Of a DNA stretch of 64,000 nucleotides, positions 34,302 to 44,611 are shown piece after piece; position 1 is the first letter of the stretch; each line of letters starts with the position of its first letter. Both the position numbers and the translations under genes were made by a program. Under the pieces are notes generated by a model that worked only from the letters and a program-made list of their open reading frames with translations, was not told the DNA's origin and did no database searches. Source of the DNA: Yamagishiella unicocca (lineage: Eukaryota > Chlorophyta > Chlorophyceae > Chlamydomonadales > Volvocaceae); the NCBI GenBank assembly GCA_003116995.1, contig BDSL01000116.1, forward strand, positions 236,344 to 300,343, read 5' to 3'.

Positions 34302-37300
34302 ATTCGTCTTATGAACGATGCTTATATGCACCCTCTTAAGGGGCACGTATCCGGGGGGGTAGGAGGGAGGGAGGGAGTGGCAAGGGACGGAGGTAGGAGG
34401 GTATGCGAGGAAAGGAGGGTAGGAGGATAGGAGGGAGGGCACCAGATGGAGCTGATCGTAGGGCTGCATGCGAAGGAAGGCAGCCTGGTCGTCGGAGGCC
34501 GCGGACCGGCGGAAACGGATTCTTAGGGGGTGCGAGCAAGATGCAGGTTGCTAGGGGCTTGGGCGAGCGTCTTTTGATCGCTCGCGCACCCACAAATGGC
34601 TAAGCTGACGATTTGGTTGGAGCCTAGCTACATGCCGGGATCTGCAATCGCTGTCGGGTGCCGTACAGGTAGATGCGCAACGCGCACGCGGATGGGCTGC
34701 GTTCCGCGCACAGGAGGTGTGTCGAACAACTAGCGCCCATGCGGACGTGCATGTCGGGGGTGCTTGTTGAGGGCGTCTGCGCCCACAAATGTCCTCAAGG
34801 TTACCGATCGGCAGCCACCCTAATGACTGAAGTGCCGCCGCCGCCGCTGTGCTGTTTCCCTGCCTAAAGCGGGTCTTCGCCGTACATCTTGTCGTGTGAA
34901 AACACCACCGCAGTCACAACCGTGCTGCGCGGCTAAGGGGCATCTGTGTACAGCGAGTTGTTAAGCAGGCCGTTGTCGCGGGGTTTCCCCAGAGACGGTA
35001 AATTTGTATCTCTGCCGCCGATGCCGAATGAATTCGACGTACAGTGGCCGGAGAAACAGCAGTCTCGACGGGCCGCATGTCCACTGCCGGGTAGCACGTG
35101 ACACCGCTCAGGACTCTACTCTGCGACGGGCACGCCGATGTAACGCAAACCTCTAGACACGTATTCATAAGCGCCGCTGTGCACTCATCCTTCAATCTCC
35201 GACATTTGCGCGAACATAGGGTACATTTGCATATATAGCGCTGCAACGTACAGCGTGCATACATCCTTGCTTCCATTCCACGCATACTGCACCTAAGAAC
35301 AACGCGACCACCTGGCTCCCTCAATAGACGGGCACCGTCTTTGGTGGCTCTATCGATTTGAGGGCGTGTCTACGCGGAAGAGGCTTTAGTAGCCATACAA
35401 TAATACGCCAGCCGCCAATATGCCTGCCTCTCGACGAGCCACGCAGCGCACCCCGTTCCCCCGTTCCCCCGTGTGAGGACACGCAGACGGAGGCGGCGAG
35501 GTGAACCTGGCGCGCAGGTACCAGCTGCTGACTGCTGCTCTGCGAAATGGAGCCGGGCAGGCCGCCTGAATTCGGGACCGTAGAGTGAAGGGCGACAAAG
35601 CTACCTAGCTGCCCAGCTACCGGCTACAGCAGGTGGCCATGACGTAAACCGGCCAGAAGTACCCTAGCGGCCACACACGACCCCACGCGGAACGACTGCA
35701 GCTGCCGCAGCCGCTGCTGCTGCTGTTGAAGGGCGGCCTCGCAACTCCCGCCTCACCCACCCCTGCTCGCCCAGTAAGCGAAAGAGCACACGAGCTGCCG
35801 GCAATCCAGGAGAGTGTGCCGGTGTATGTGCCGAACAGAAGTGTGACGAGCAAAGTCAACTCACATCGCATCCGCGACCTGGGCGGCGTGCAAACACGGA
35901 CCCTCTTTGCCCCTCAGAGGCCGCACCGGTGCGGAAAATGTGATGATAGGTGGTAGGTGCCCAGGACAGGCGGGGCCGGAGGCGTGTGTACGTAGGGTTT
36001 TGGGGTTTTGGGGTTCACATGTTAGAGACCTCTCCCCGCAGCCATCACAACATATCGCGGCATTTAACACGCCCGCATGGCCCCTTATCTGGTTGCACCT
36101 GCGGCGCGCATCCCCCGCAGCAACTAACGGCCACCAACCACCAACCGGCACCGACAGGTGGGACCGTGTTGTCGCTGCCGGGCAGTCCTCTTTTCCAAAG
36201 CTGCACATGGTCTGCGACAGCAGTACATCTATCTAATTGCTTTCTTCAAACTCTTTCCGCGCCAGGCTCATCACGTCTCATCGTACACTCCATGGGCACC
36301 TTTGTCCCTGCATGCTTGCTCGCCTCCCCGGGCGCCCCACTACTTGCTCCATGGCGACAACCAACTCCACCTCGCCCCAACCCGCCGCCAAAGTCATCAC
36401 ACGTTTGCGTGCTCGGCGTCGACCACCTCAACTTCGACTACTCCAGCCCAGCAACCCTCGTCTCCGCAGTAGCAGCGGTAGTTACGGCACAACACGAAGA
36501 ATGCACACGTGTGCCCGCACAGGTGTGTAACCTCCAGGCGCGCGTCGTCCGGAAAGGAACTAACGGCCGATCGCGAGGCGGCGGCACCAGGGCTGGTCGA
36601 TGTCTTGACTGCCCGCCCGCCAGCGTCATTACTAAAAGCGGCAGCGCCGTGCACAGCTCCGCAAAACCAGTCACACAAAGCTGCGTGCCAAATCAACGCC
36701 GCATGGCGCCTCACCCTAAACCTCGCCTCCACCTCCCCCCCTGGGCCGGACGCTCGTCGGTGAGCTTCCGCGGTTCCGCCCCCTCGCTGCCCCTCAGCGC
36801 ACCACCTCCACCGCTGCGCGGCGGAGGGGAATGCGGGCCCTTCCAGCGTACAGTAGCCGCAGGAGGAGCTAGGCGCTACAAGACTACATAGCTATCGCCA
36901 GGGAGACGCAGCTGGAGCTGGGCGACCCACATGAAACACACACCTTACACCGTTACACGTACACTAGGCCTTCGGAAGCATACACCGTTACACGTACACT
37001 AGGCGTTCGGAAGCCTCAGAGTGACCCCTTCGTTGTTGTACACAAAATTGACGAGCGGCGCAACAAAGCCGCCACGCGGCCCTGCCGCCACTGCCCCGCA
37101 CGTGCCTTCACATGGGGGTTGAGCTGGGGTTGGGGCACGTGGCGGCCAGCAGAAGCTTTGGAGCGACGCCGGAGCTTACCCTCGCGGCGGGTCTACTATG
37201 CTACTACGCCCACAGACGCCCACAGACGCCCACAGACGCCCACAGACGCGGGTCTACTAACCTGCCCGCTCCCACAGACGCAGACGCGCCGAAAAACTGG

Positions 37301-37373
37301 GACTCTCTCTCTCTCTCTCTCACCCCGCCTGGCGCTATCGCACAGCTTTACCATACTACCACACTTGTGTTTC
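34302..37373. other. No firmly supported gene
   Basis: This region separates two convergent genes. I found no exon chain with family support. The best coding-looking stretch is plus-strand 36405-36521 (VLGVDHLNFDY, then a donor CAG|GTGTGTAA), which matches nothing I recognise. A two-copy repeat of about 44 bp (ACACCGTTACACGTACACTA) spans 36940-37018. CCCACAGACG units repeat at 37208-37248. A block near 35045-35100 resembles 17893-17945. Confidence 0.45.
36940..37018. repeat. Two-copy direct repeat
   Basis: ACACCGTTACACGTACACTA followed by GGC(C/G)TTCGGAAGC occurs twice in tandem. Confidence 0.8.
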
Positions 37374-37378
37374 TTACA
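37374..37378 (-). terminator. Candidate TGTAA polyadenylation signal of the SRPBCC gene
   Basis: TGTAA on the minus strand about 500 nt beyond the stop at 37875-37877. Confidence 0.35.
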
Positions 37379-37874
37379 CTACTGGTACATCCACATCGCC
37401 GTGTAACAGCGCGACGCATCACGCCCACCTGCCCGCCCCCGCCGGTACCTGACGTGCTGTTTGGCAATGCATGATCACAACTCTCAGCCGCGGCGGCGGA
37501 GGCGGCGGCGCCGGTCAAACAGCTGCACCATTGAAGTTCGCCGCTGCCGTCCCTCCTTGTGTCGAGCTGGTAGGGGCCCCCGGGCGAGGGCACATGCTGG
37601 CTGTGGCATGCTCCTCGCCGCCCATCCAATCACGCCTCACCCCACATCCCCCCACCCCTCCGGCCACAAACACATCTTGCCCTCACCGCATGCGGCCATG
37701 CGTCCCTTCACCCTTGCGTCCGATTGCGACGGCGCTCTCACCTGCCAGACAGGTGGCGAGGCAAAAACCCACACAAAACACAAGGACTCGCTAGCTGTCG
37801 CTAGCTGTCGCTAGCTGCCGCCAGCTGCCGCCAGCTGCCGGCCCCCTCCTCCCCTCTCTCTCGCGCCCCCCCCC

Positions 37875-40374
37875 CTACGTCCGCTCCACCGCCGCCGCCG
37901 CCACGCCCCGCTGCAGGTCCGCCAAGATGCCCTCCACCTGCCGTACGAAGATGCTCCGCGTGTAGTACGACACCGGCGCCGGCACCTGCACCGACGGCAC
38001 CACCGCCAGCTGGTGCTCCACCTCGCACCACTCGCCGCCCGCCGACCAGCCGCCCGCACCCGCCGCTGCTGCTGTTGCCGGCGGCTGCTCGAGCGGCTTG
38101 ACGGTCCACCGTCCCTCGAAGTCCCTCATGAAGTTGGAGTGCACCAGGTTGAACAGCAGGGTGCGGCTGCCCGGGTCCTCGCGCACCCCCAGGTGCACGC
38201 GGAAGGTGCCGCTGAAGGCCAAAAAGGTCCAGCGGCAGCTCTGGGGAGGGGGGTGGGTGAGGGGAGACCCGTGGGTTGGCACGGGATAGGAAAACCGACT
38301 GAAGGAAACGTTTGGTTCACGTCATAGGAGGGGAGAGAGGGGGGAGGGGAGAGAGGGGGGAGGGGAGAGAGGGGGGAGGGGAGAGAGGGGGGAGATGGGA
38401 GGAGGGAGACGGGCTGGAGGGGAGGCGGTTTGGCAGGTAGGACAATGGAGGGGAGCGTCGGGTTTGGCGGCCGGGGCGACAGGAGGGGGGTTTGCGAGGG
38501 AAATCCGTGGATGCGAGGAAAACCTTTTAGGACAGACGTGTCGAGGTGCATGCCGGAGAACTTGGTTGAGGAAACGAAAGACGGAGGTCCTATGTCGACA
38601 GGGGGGAGAGTCGGGTTTGGCGGGTGGCACAAGGCGGCGGTGTAGCCAGAAGGGGCGGGGTGTCACGGGTGCCCCACCTGCATATACACACACCGGCCCC
38701 CTGGCCCCCCTTACCCCCTGCTCCCCTGCCCCCCTGCCGCCTCCCACATCCTGGCCACCTGCCCACCTGCCCCCCTGCCGTCCCACACACCCCGCCCACC
38801 TGTCCACCTCCCCCCCCTGCCCACCTGCAGCACCTCCCCCCCTGCCCACCTGCAGCACCTCCCCCCCCTGCCCACCTGCAGCACCTCCCCCCCCTGCCCA
38901 CCTGCAGCACCTCCCCCCCCTGCCCACCTGCAGCACCTCCCCCCCTGCCCACCTGCAGCACCTCCCCCCCCTGCCCACCTGCAGCACCTCCCCCCCTGCC
39001 CACCTGCAGCACCTCCCCCCCTGCCCACCTGCAGCACCTCCCCCCTGCCCACCTGCAGCACCTCCCCCCCCTGCCCACCTGCAGCACCTCCCCCCCTGCC
39101 CACCTGCAGCACCTCCCCCCCTGCCCACCTGCAGCACCTCCCCCCCCTGCCCACCTGCAGCACCTCCCCCCCTGCCCACCTGCAGCACCTCCCCCCCTGC
39201 CCACCTGCAGCACCTCCCCCCCCTGCCCACCTGCAGCACCTCCCCCCCCTGCCCACCTGCAGCACCTCCCCCCCCTGCCCACCTGCAGCACCTCCCCCCC
39301 CGCCCACCTGCAGCACCTCCCCCCCTGCCCACCTGCAGCACCTCCCCCCCCTGCCCACCTGCAGCACCTCCCCCCCTGCCCACCTGCAGCACCTCCCCCC
39401 CCTGCCCACCTGCAGCACCTCCCCCCCCTGCCCACCTGCAGCACCTCCCCCCCCTGCCCACCTGCAGCACCTCCCCCCCTGCCCACCTGCAGCACCTCCC
39501 CCCTGCCCACCTGCAGCACCTCCCCCCCCTGCCCACCTGCAGCACCTCCCCCCCTGCCCACCTGCAGCACCTCCCCCCCTGCCCACCTGCAGCACCTCCC
39601 CCCCTGCCCACCTGCAGCACCTCCCCCCCCTGCCCACCTGCAGCACCTCCCCCCCCTGCCCACCTGCAGCACCTCCCCCCCTGCCCACCTGCAGCACCTC
39701 CCCCCCTGCCCACCTGCAGCACCTCCCCCCCTGCCCACCTGCAGCACCTCCCCCCCTGCCCACCTGCAGCACCTCCCCCCCCTGCCCACCTGCAGCACCT
39801 CCCCCCCCTGCCCACCTGCAGCACCTCCCCCCCTGCCCACCTGCAGCACCTCCCCCCCTGCCCACCTGCAGCACCTCCCCCCCTGCCCACCTGCAGCACC
39901 TCCCCCCCCTGCCCACCTGCAGCACCTCCCCCCCCTGCCCACCTGCAGCACCTCCCCCCCTGCCCACCTGCAGCACCTCCCCCCCTGCCCACCTGCAGCA
40001 CCTCCCCCCCCTGCCCACCTGCAGCACCTCCCCCCCTGCCCACCTGCAGCACCTCCCCCCCTGCCACCTGCAGCACCTCCCCCCCTGCCCACCTGCAGCA
40101 CCTCCCCCCCCCCCCCCCCCCTGCCCACCTGCAGCACCTCCCCCCCCTGCCCACCTGCAGCACCTCCCCCCCTGCCCACCTGCAGCACCTCCCCCCCCTG
40201 CCCACCTGCAGCACCTCCCCCCCTGCCCACCTGCAGCACCTCCAGCCCGCCTGCCTCCGTGCGAATGACTTCCGACCCCGCGATGTTGGTGAACACCCGG
40301 TGGCAGCCGGCGTAGTCGGTGAGCAGCGAGTACACGCTGGCGGCGGAGGCGGGGAGGAGCAGCCGCCCGCGGAC
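37875..40374 (-). CDS. SRPBCC (polyketide cyclase/dehydrase, COQ10-like) protein, 3' part
   Basis: Two exons are clear: 40231-40374 and 37875-38240, joining in phase 0 (170 codons including the stop). The protein reads VRGRLLLPASAASVYSLLTD, then YAGCHRVFTNIAGSEVIR, then SCRWTFLAFSGTFRVHLGV. This is the lipid-binding START-like fold of the SRPBCC superfamily: helix 1 with a ..LTDY.. motif, then a W-x-F strand and a C-terminal helix (TRSIFVRQVEGILADL). In plastid-bearing algae such proteins are often chloroplast proteins of unknown ligand. No targeting peptide can be assigned because 5' exons above 40374 were not resolved. The intron between the two exons (38241-40230) holds a long minisatellite that starts at the donor. 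Intron retention or use of a repeat donor would add Gly/Arg/Trp-rich sequence. Confidence 0.75.
38491..38560 (+). repeat. Family A dispersed intron element
   Basis: GTTTGCGAGGGAAATCCGTG, GATGCGAGGAAAACC, GGACAGACGTGTCGAGGTGC, ATGCCGGAGAAC. It is antisense to the SRPBCC gene on the acceptor side of its big intron. A shorter relative (GGGAGACCCGTGGGTTGGCA, 38262-38281) lies even closer to the acceptor. Confidence 0.82.
38810..40240 (-). repeat. Long minisatellite, about 25-27 bp unit, roughly 55 copies, anchored on a 5' splice site
   Basis: Plus-strand unit: CCTGCCCACCTGCAGCACCT followed by five to seven C. In gene orientation each unit reads GAGGTGCTGCAG|GTGGGCAG plus G-run, repeating the last 12 nt of exon 40231-40374 and its donor. 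Units differ mainly in the length of the C-run; one near 40060 lacks a few bases and one near 40110 has a longer C-run. The array stays open in several frames on both strands, which is compositional. Confidence 0.95.
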
Positions 40375-40404
40375 CTGAAGGGGGGTGGGAGGGCGCGGGG
40401 GGGG

Positions 40405-40535
40405 GGTACAATAAAAGGACCGGTAACGCGACTGGGGGGGGCCATAGAAGACCCGGTTACACGATGTAGGAAACGGAGGACAGAAAGCAGCCGGCAAGCA
40501 CGTGTTTTAGGGTGCACGCCGGAGGAGTTGGATTG
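40405..40535 (+). repeat. Family B start followed by a related family D element
   Basis: TACAATAAAAGGACCGGTAA, CGCGACTGG, then CATAGAAGACCCGGTTACAC, GACAGAAAGCAGCCGGCAAG, GGTGCACGCCGGAGGAGTTG. A related block lies at about 6755-6850 (GACCGGTTGCACGACGTGGG, AGGAAGCAGCCGGCGAACAC). The stretch may mark an intron upstream of SRPBCC exon 40231-40374. Confidence 0.65.
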
Positions 40536-41059
40536 ACTATCGGGAAAGCTGCGGGTGTGGCTCGTCGACAGCGTGCTGGAGGAACAGAAACAAACTAGTT
40601 CACGTTAGCCTGGGGGGCGCAAATGGGAGAGCTTGGGTGGCGAGCTGGACATGGTGGGGCGAACCGCGTCGAAGCCCGGCTCCGTCCCCGCCCGCGTACA
40701 GACCGCTACCGTGAAGGCCAGGTGCCGCACCCATGGTGACCGGCAAGCGTGGAGCGCGGAGGGGGTGGCATAAAACCCGTTTCACGCGACGGGACAGGAT
40801 AGTTGGCGCGGAGGGGGGGTGGGGAAAGCCCGGGGGGTTGAGGAAAGCCCGTGGACTCGGAACGAAGCCGAACGACGCTGGATTGGGGGAAGGGTTGCTT
40901 GCGTTGCAATGCCACAATGCACCTGAGAACGGCCATGGATGCACGCACGTGCAAGGTAGGGAGAGGCTCAGCACGGCACACCAGGCAGGGCCCCAGCCCG
41001 AGGTTGCCGCTGACACCCCGTGGGAGCTGCACCCCGCCCCGGCTACTCGCAGGCAGACG

Positions 41060-41170
41060 CACCAGGGACGGCCCCAGGGACAGCCCCTCCCCCCTTCGAG
41101 TTATCCCCAGGGACAGCCTCTCCCCCCCTTCGAGTTATCCTCAGGGACAGCCCCTCCCCCCTTTGAAGTT
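41060..41170. repeat. Tandem repeat, about 32 bp unit, three copies
   Basis: GGGACAGCC(C/T)CTCCCCCC plus TTCGAGTTATCC repeats three times, the last unit diverged (TTTGAAGTTA). Confidence 0.85.
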
Positions 41171-44100
41171 AATGCCCTCTGTCTCCTCTGTAGCCCTGGA
41201 GAGCCGCCTGATGAACCAGGCCTGACCGGCAGCGGATGGTATGCTTCCCAGCCCACGACAAGATCAGCCCGCCCGTCGCCCTGCCTCCTTACGGTCCCTT
41301 CAGCTGGCACGCCGAAACCTTACAATCAAAGCCGTGAACATACACGCGGAGTATGGTACATGCTTCGAGTCAGGCCCCGGCTTCGGCCGCCGAGATCCGC
41401 TGGCTACCATCCACCCTCTTGTTTCAAGCGGCGAGCGAATGTTGTAACTCATCACTGCCACAAACTTGGTTTCGGAGCGAAGTCGCCCGGCCCGCAACCG
41501 CTCGATCCACGCGCCATCGCCGGCATTGCCCGTTACCGCCAAAAGACCCATGTGGGTGTTTGGGTTGCCGCGGTGCGCCGAGTTAGGGTGACACGGCATC
41601 GCGACAGGGGTTGAGCTGGAAGCAGAAAGCTGTTTGGCACGCACCCAGCCGCAGGGCGCAGGCGACCGCGACAGTGCAATGCGTAAGCGGGGCGGGGCAT
41701 TTTGGACATAACATCGCAGACTCCCGTGGTCGCCGTGACGGGCGAACCAATGCCGTTGAATGACTAGATCAACGCATCCGTGTCTGTACCTGGGTATGAA
41801 GCTGCGGGCAAGGCAGAGCTGTTTGGTGTGACCTGCTCCCATCATGGCTCTGACATGCAAATGATAGTGCAGATTGACCAAACGCTGGTTGATCGTGTAC
41901 TTGGAGGCTGCTGCCTACGTACCGTGTATTTGCCATCGACCAACGATACGAAAGAGACGTCGGGCGCGCCGAGGCCGTTGCGAGGGCTTGGCCCCGCCTC
42001 AAACTCGTCGTCTTCTTCATCAGAAGCGGATGCGTACTGCCTTCGGTCCGGAGCGTCCACAACTACTTGCTGGGCGGTTTCCGCGGACAAGGCGCGGCAA
42101 TCGCGCAACCGTTGGTGCTGACGACGAGCGAGGTGCACCTGACTTGACACACGCGCTGAAGATGACTTGGCCAAGCAGCATGAACGGCTCGCGCGCTGCC
42201 CATTGCTAGTTGTCAAGGGCGCAATGCTTCGCTTTGAGGTATTCATCATCATGATCGCAATCGCAGATGATCGCAGCCTGAGCGAAAACGCTATAACTAG
42301 ATCACAAAAGAGGTGCAGGGCGCCGGCCCAGATGCGTTTGACTAGGCAGTCGTCGTGGCGTGTATCGGCGCCTGTTAAGGTCTTTAGGATAGCTAGCCCA
42401 ATACCAGGCGCCGTGGGGGTTAGTGACGGTTCCTAGATTTGAGTTGCAATGACGTTTCACAGGCATGTGGCGTAAGAAGGGCCAGTCGCACCGATCTCAC
42501 GAACGGCGTACGACTCGTCGTTTGTTTCTTGCGTCCGCAAATCCCTGGCTAAAGTGCGATTGCACAATCGACTGCAAAGTATGGCCCTGTACAGCGACCG
42601 CTGTTTCATCATGTAGAGCTTTCAATTGTGACCCTGGCGTCATATGCTTCTGTGTCATTTTCTTGCACAGACTGACATTGCTGCTCTCACTTGCCGCTTC
42701 TTTTCACCGTTATACACTTGTATAAACAGGGATCTGCATGTGCTCTTTCGCAATGCGCCTCTGGGAAACTAGAAAGCCACGACTAGGAAGCTACTTTTTA
42801 CTTGCGCACGTTGACAAGCATAGTTATGATGCATAAAGTCATTACCTTACCAGTTGTCATTCAGTAGTGGGGGCGGAGCAAATGCGCTTTGTGAACGCCC
42901 TAAACCAGGCAATTCCCAGTGCAATCCACAGCCGTTGAGGTTTGGATATCAGCTCCTCCAGCTGCAATCAACTGCGTGCAGCTCGATGCATCATCGAAGC
43001 AGTGTTATGGTCTCAGCTTCGCGGTCCGGAGGTTGCGTGGCATAGGGGCTCAAGGGGCTATGGTCATCCAGCAATGATCCGAGCCTCGTGGCGGTGCGTG
43101 CACCAGGGGATTGCAGCACCAGGGGGAGAGCTGATGGTGACACACCAGACAGGGTCCGACCTGTGCTTGCTTAACACACGCCTCACACGCCTCCTCGCCT
43201 CTCCCAAACACATTGCGCAGACGCGTCCTCCCTCTACATACGCTGTATTTGGTTTCTCTATTGGTCGGTGCAACCGGGGGTGTTTCAACAGAGGCCAGAA
43301 GCCTATGAGCAGTCTGGAGGGAGTGCACGGTGATATTCGCCGAGTCCGCAGTCTTTTTAGCAGAGGCACGATATGAGAAGCGACTGCAGGCTCTGCAGAC
43401 GGCTGCACAGGTCTCAGCCATTGCTAGGCCTGGCCTAGCGGGCCTAGTGGGATGACGCCTGCGCAGATGACATAAGCGCACTGTGACGCCTGTGCAGATA
43501 TTATGCGACGACAAGAGGGGCTCACGTGATGAGTACTTGCACTGAAGTGATTGTGCTCTGCTGTGCTTACGAAACACGCCTAGACCTTCGTATTTTGAAG
43601 TTCCGCCGAATAGGAGGGCAGGTACTGCTATACTTGCGTCTTCATCTACGCGTGTCTACCGGTATTGTGTTGCAACAATGCCGCCTTGCCGCCTCTCCTT
43701 ATAGGCTGCTCTGCACGGATATTTTGTTGTCACCCTTCCCCGCTGTTCCGCGCCGGGTGTGCGTTTCAGTTTGCGGTGCCTGGTGGCTGTGGAGTCGGTT
43801 GGCTGTGGCTGTCGCGTCGTGGCTGCTAGTTGGGCAGGGTGGCATCTCAGTGCCTGTCGAGGCTATCCTGTGCCCTTCGGGCCGGATGCTGGGTTCAGCC
43901 CCGGCTCTCATGATGGTGTGCCACGAACGTGGGCCCCCTTCTTGTCATGTATTCGCCCGACCTTGAGGACACCGTAACATCTTATTGTCAGGGCATGCAG
44001 GGGCCCTCCAGGTGTCCCCTTACTCCTCCACACAACGCTCGCATCCAAGTTTTGCCATCCTGCTTCGATAACCTTTATTGGAAGGTGGCTACATTATGGC

Positions 44101-44611
44101 TGCAGAGTCCAGGGCAGTCAGGGGCCAAATTTGGCATTAAAATATGAGCAATGTCTTAAAAGGATGGGTACGTCAGTTGCAGCCCGACAACTAAGCCAGC
44201 CTTGATAACTCCCAAGTCGTATGTGAAATCAATGTGACGATGAACTATCCGGAGTTATCCATAGCTACGGTTAAGTGAAGTTCAGGAAGGGATTCTGCAG
44301 TACATGGTACGGCTTCTATTGTGGGGCTATTGAGTTTCTCCAGGTTAACTCTGCGTATTAGCATTATAATTCTTAACGAGTTCTGTAAGCATAGGTGATG
44401 CAGAGTCTGTGGCTGCTTAATTCATTTAGGGGCTAGGGGTTGGTGCGGCGCCCGCTTGGGCACCTGACGGCCCCCCGGCACTGCGCATCTAGGCAGGTGC
44501 TCGGGGGGTGGACACTGGACCACTGATATCCACAGGATAGGCTGAGCCGGCAGTGGACCTTCGGCCGGCGACGGCAGAGCTTCGTGGACAGTCTTTTGTT
44601 GGGTCAGAACC
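41171..44611. other. No recognised gene
   Basis: I see no domain-bearing exon chain. From about 42.1 to 44.4 kb the sequence is visibly less GC-rich and free of the G-runs and family A-C elements that fill neighbouring introns. The right end should hold the promoter of the PKG-like gene. Missing 5' exons of the SRPBCC gene may lie at the left end. Confidence 0.45.

Noticed and set aside
35950..36891. 313-codon plus-strand frame in the convergent intergenic region
   Set aside because: No family match and no supporting exon chain. Only a short part looks coding-like, so it is mentioned but not called.
38810..40240. CRISPR-like regular array
   Set aside because: There are no unique spacers. 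Units are contiguous and nearly identical, and the genome is eukaryotic.
38322..40536. Very long open frames (over 550-730 codons) on both strands across the minisatellite
   Set aside because: They exist because the 25-27 bp unit lacks stop codons in several frames. The real exons of the SRPBCC gene end at the array border, and the proteins are pure repeat.
40620..40734. 5' exon of the SRPBCC gene starting MGAAPGLHG
   Set aside because: The only plausible donor (GTGAAC) ends in the wrong phase for exon 40231-40374.
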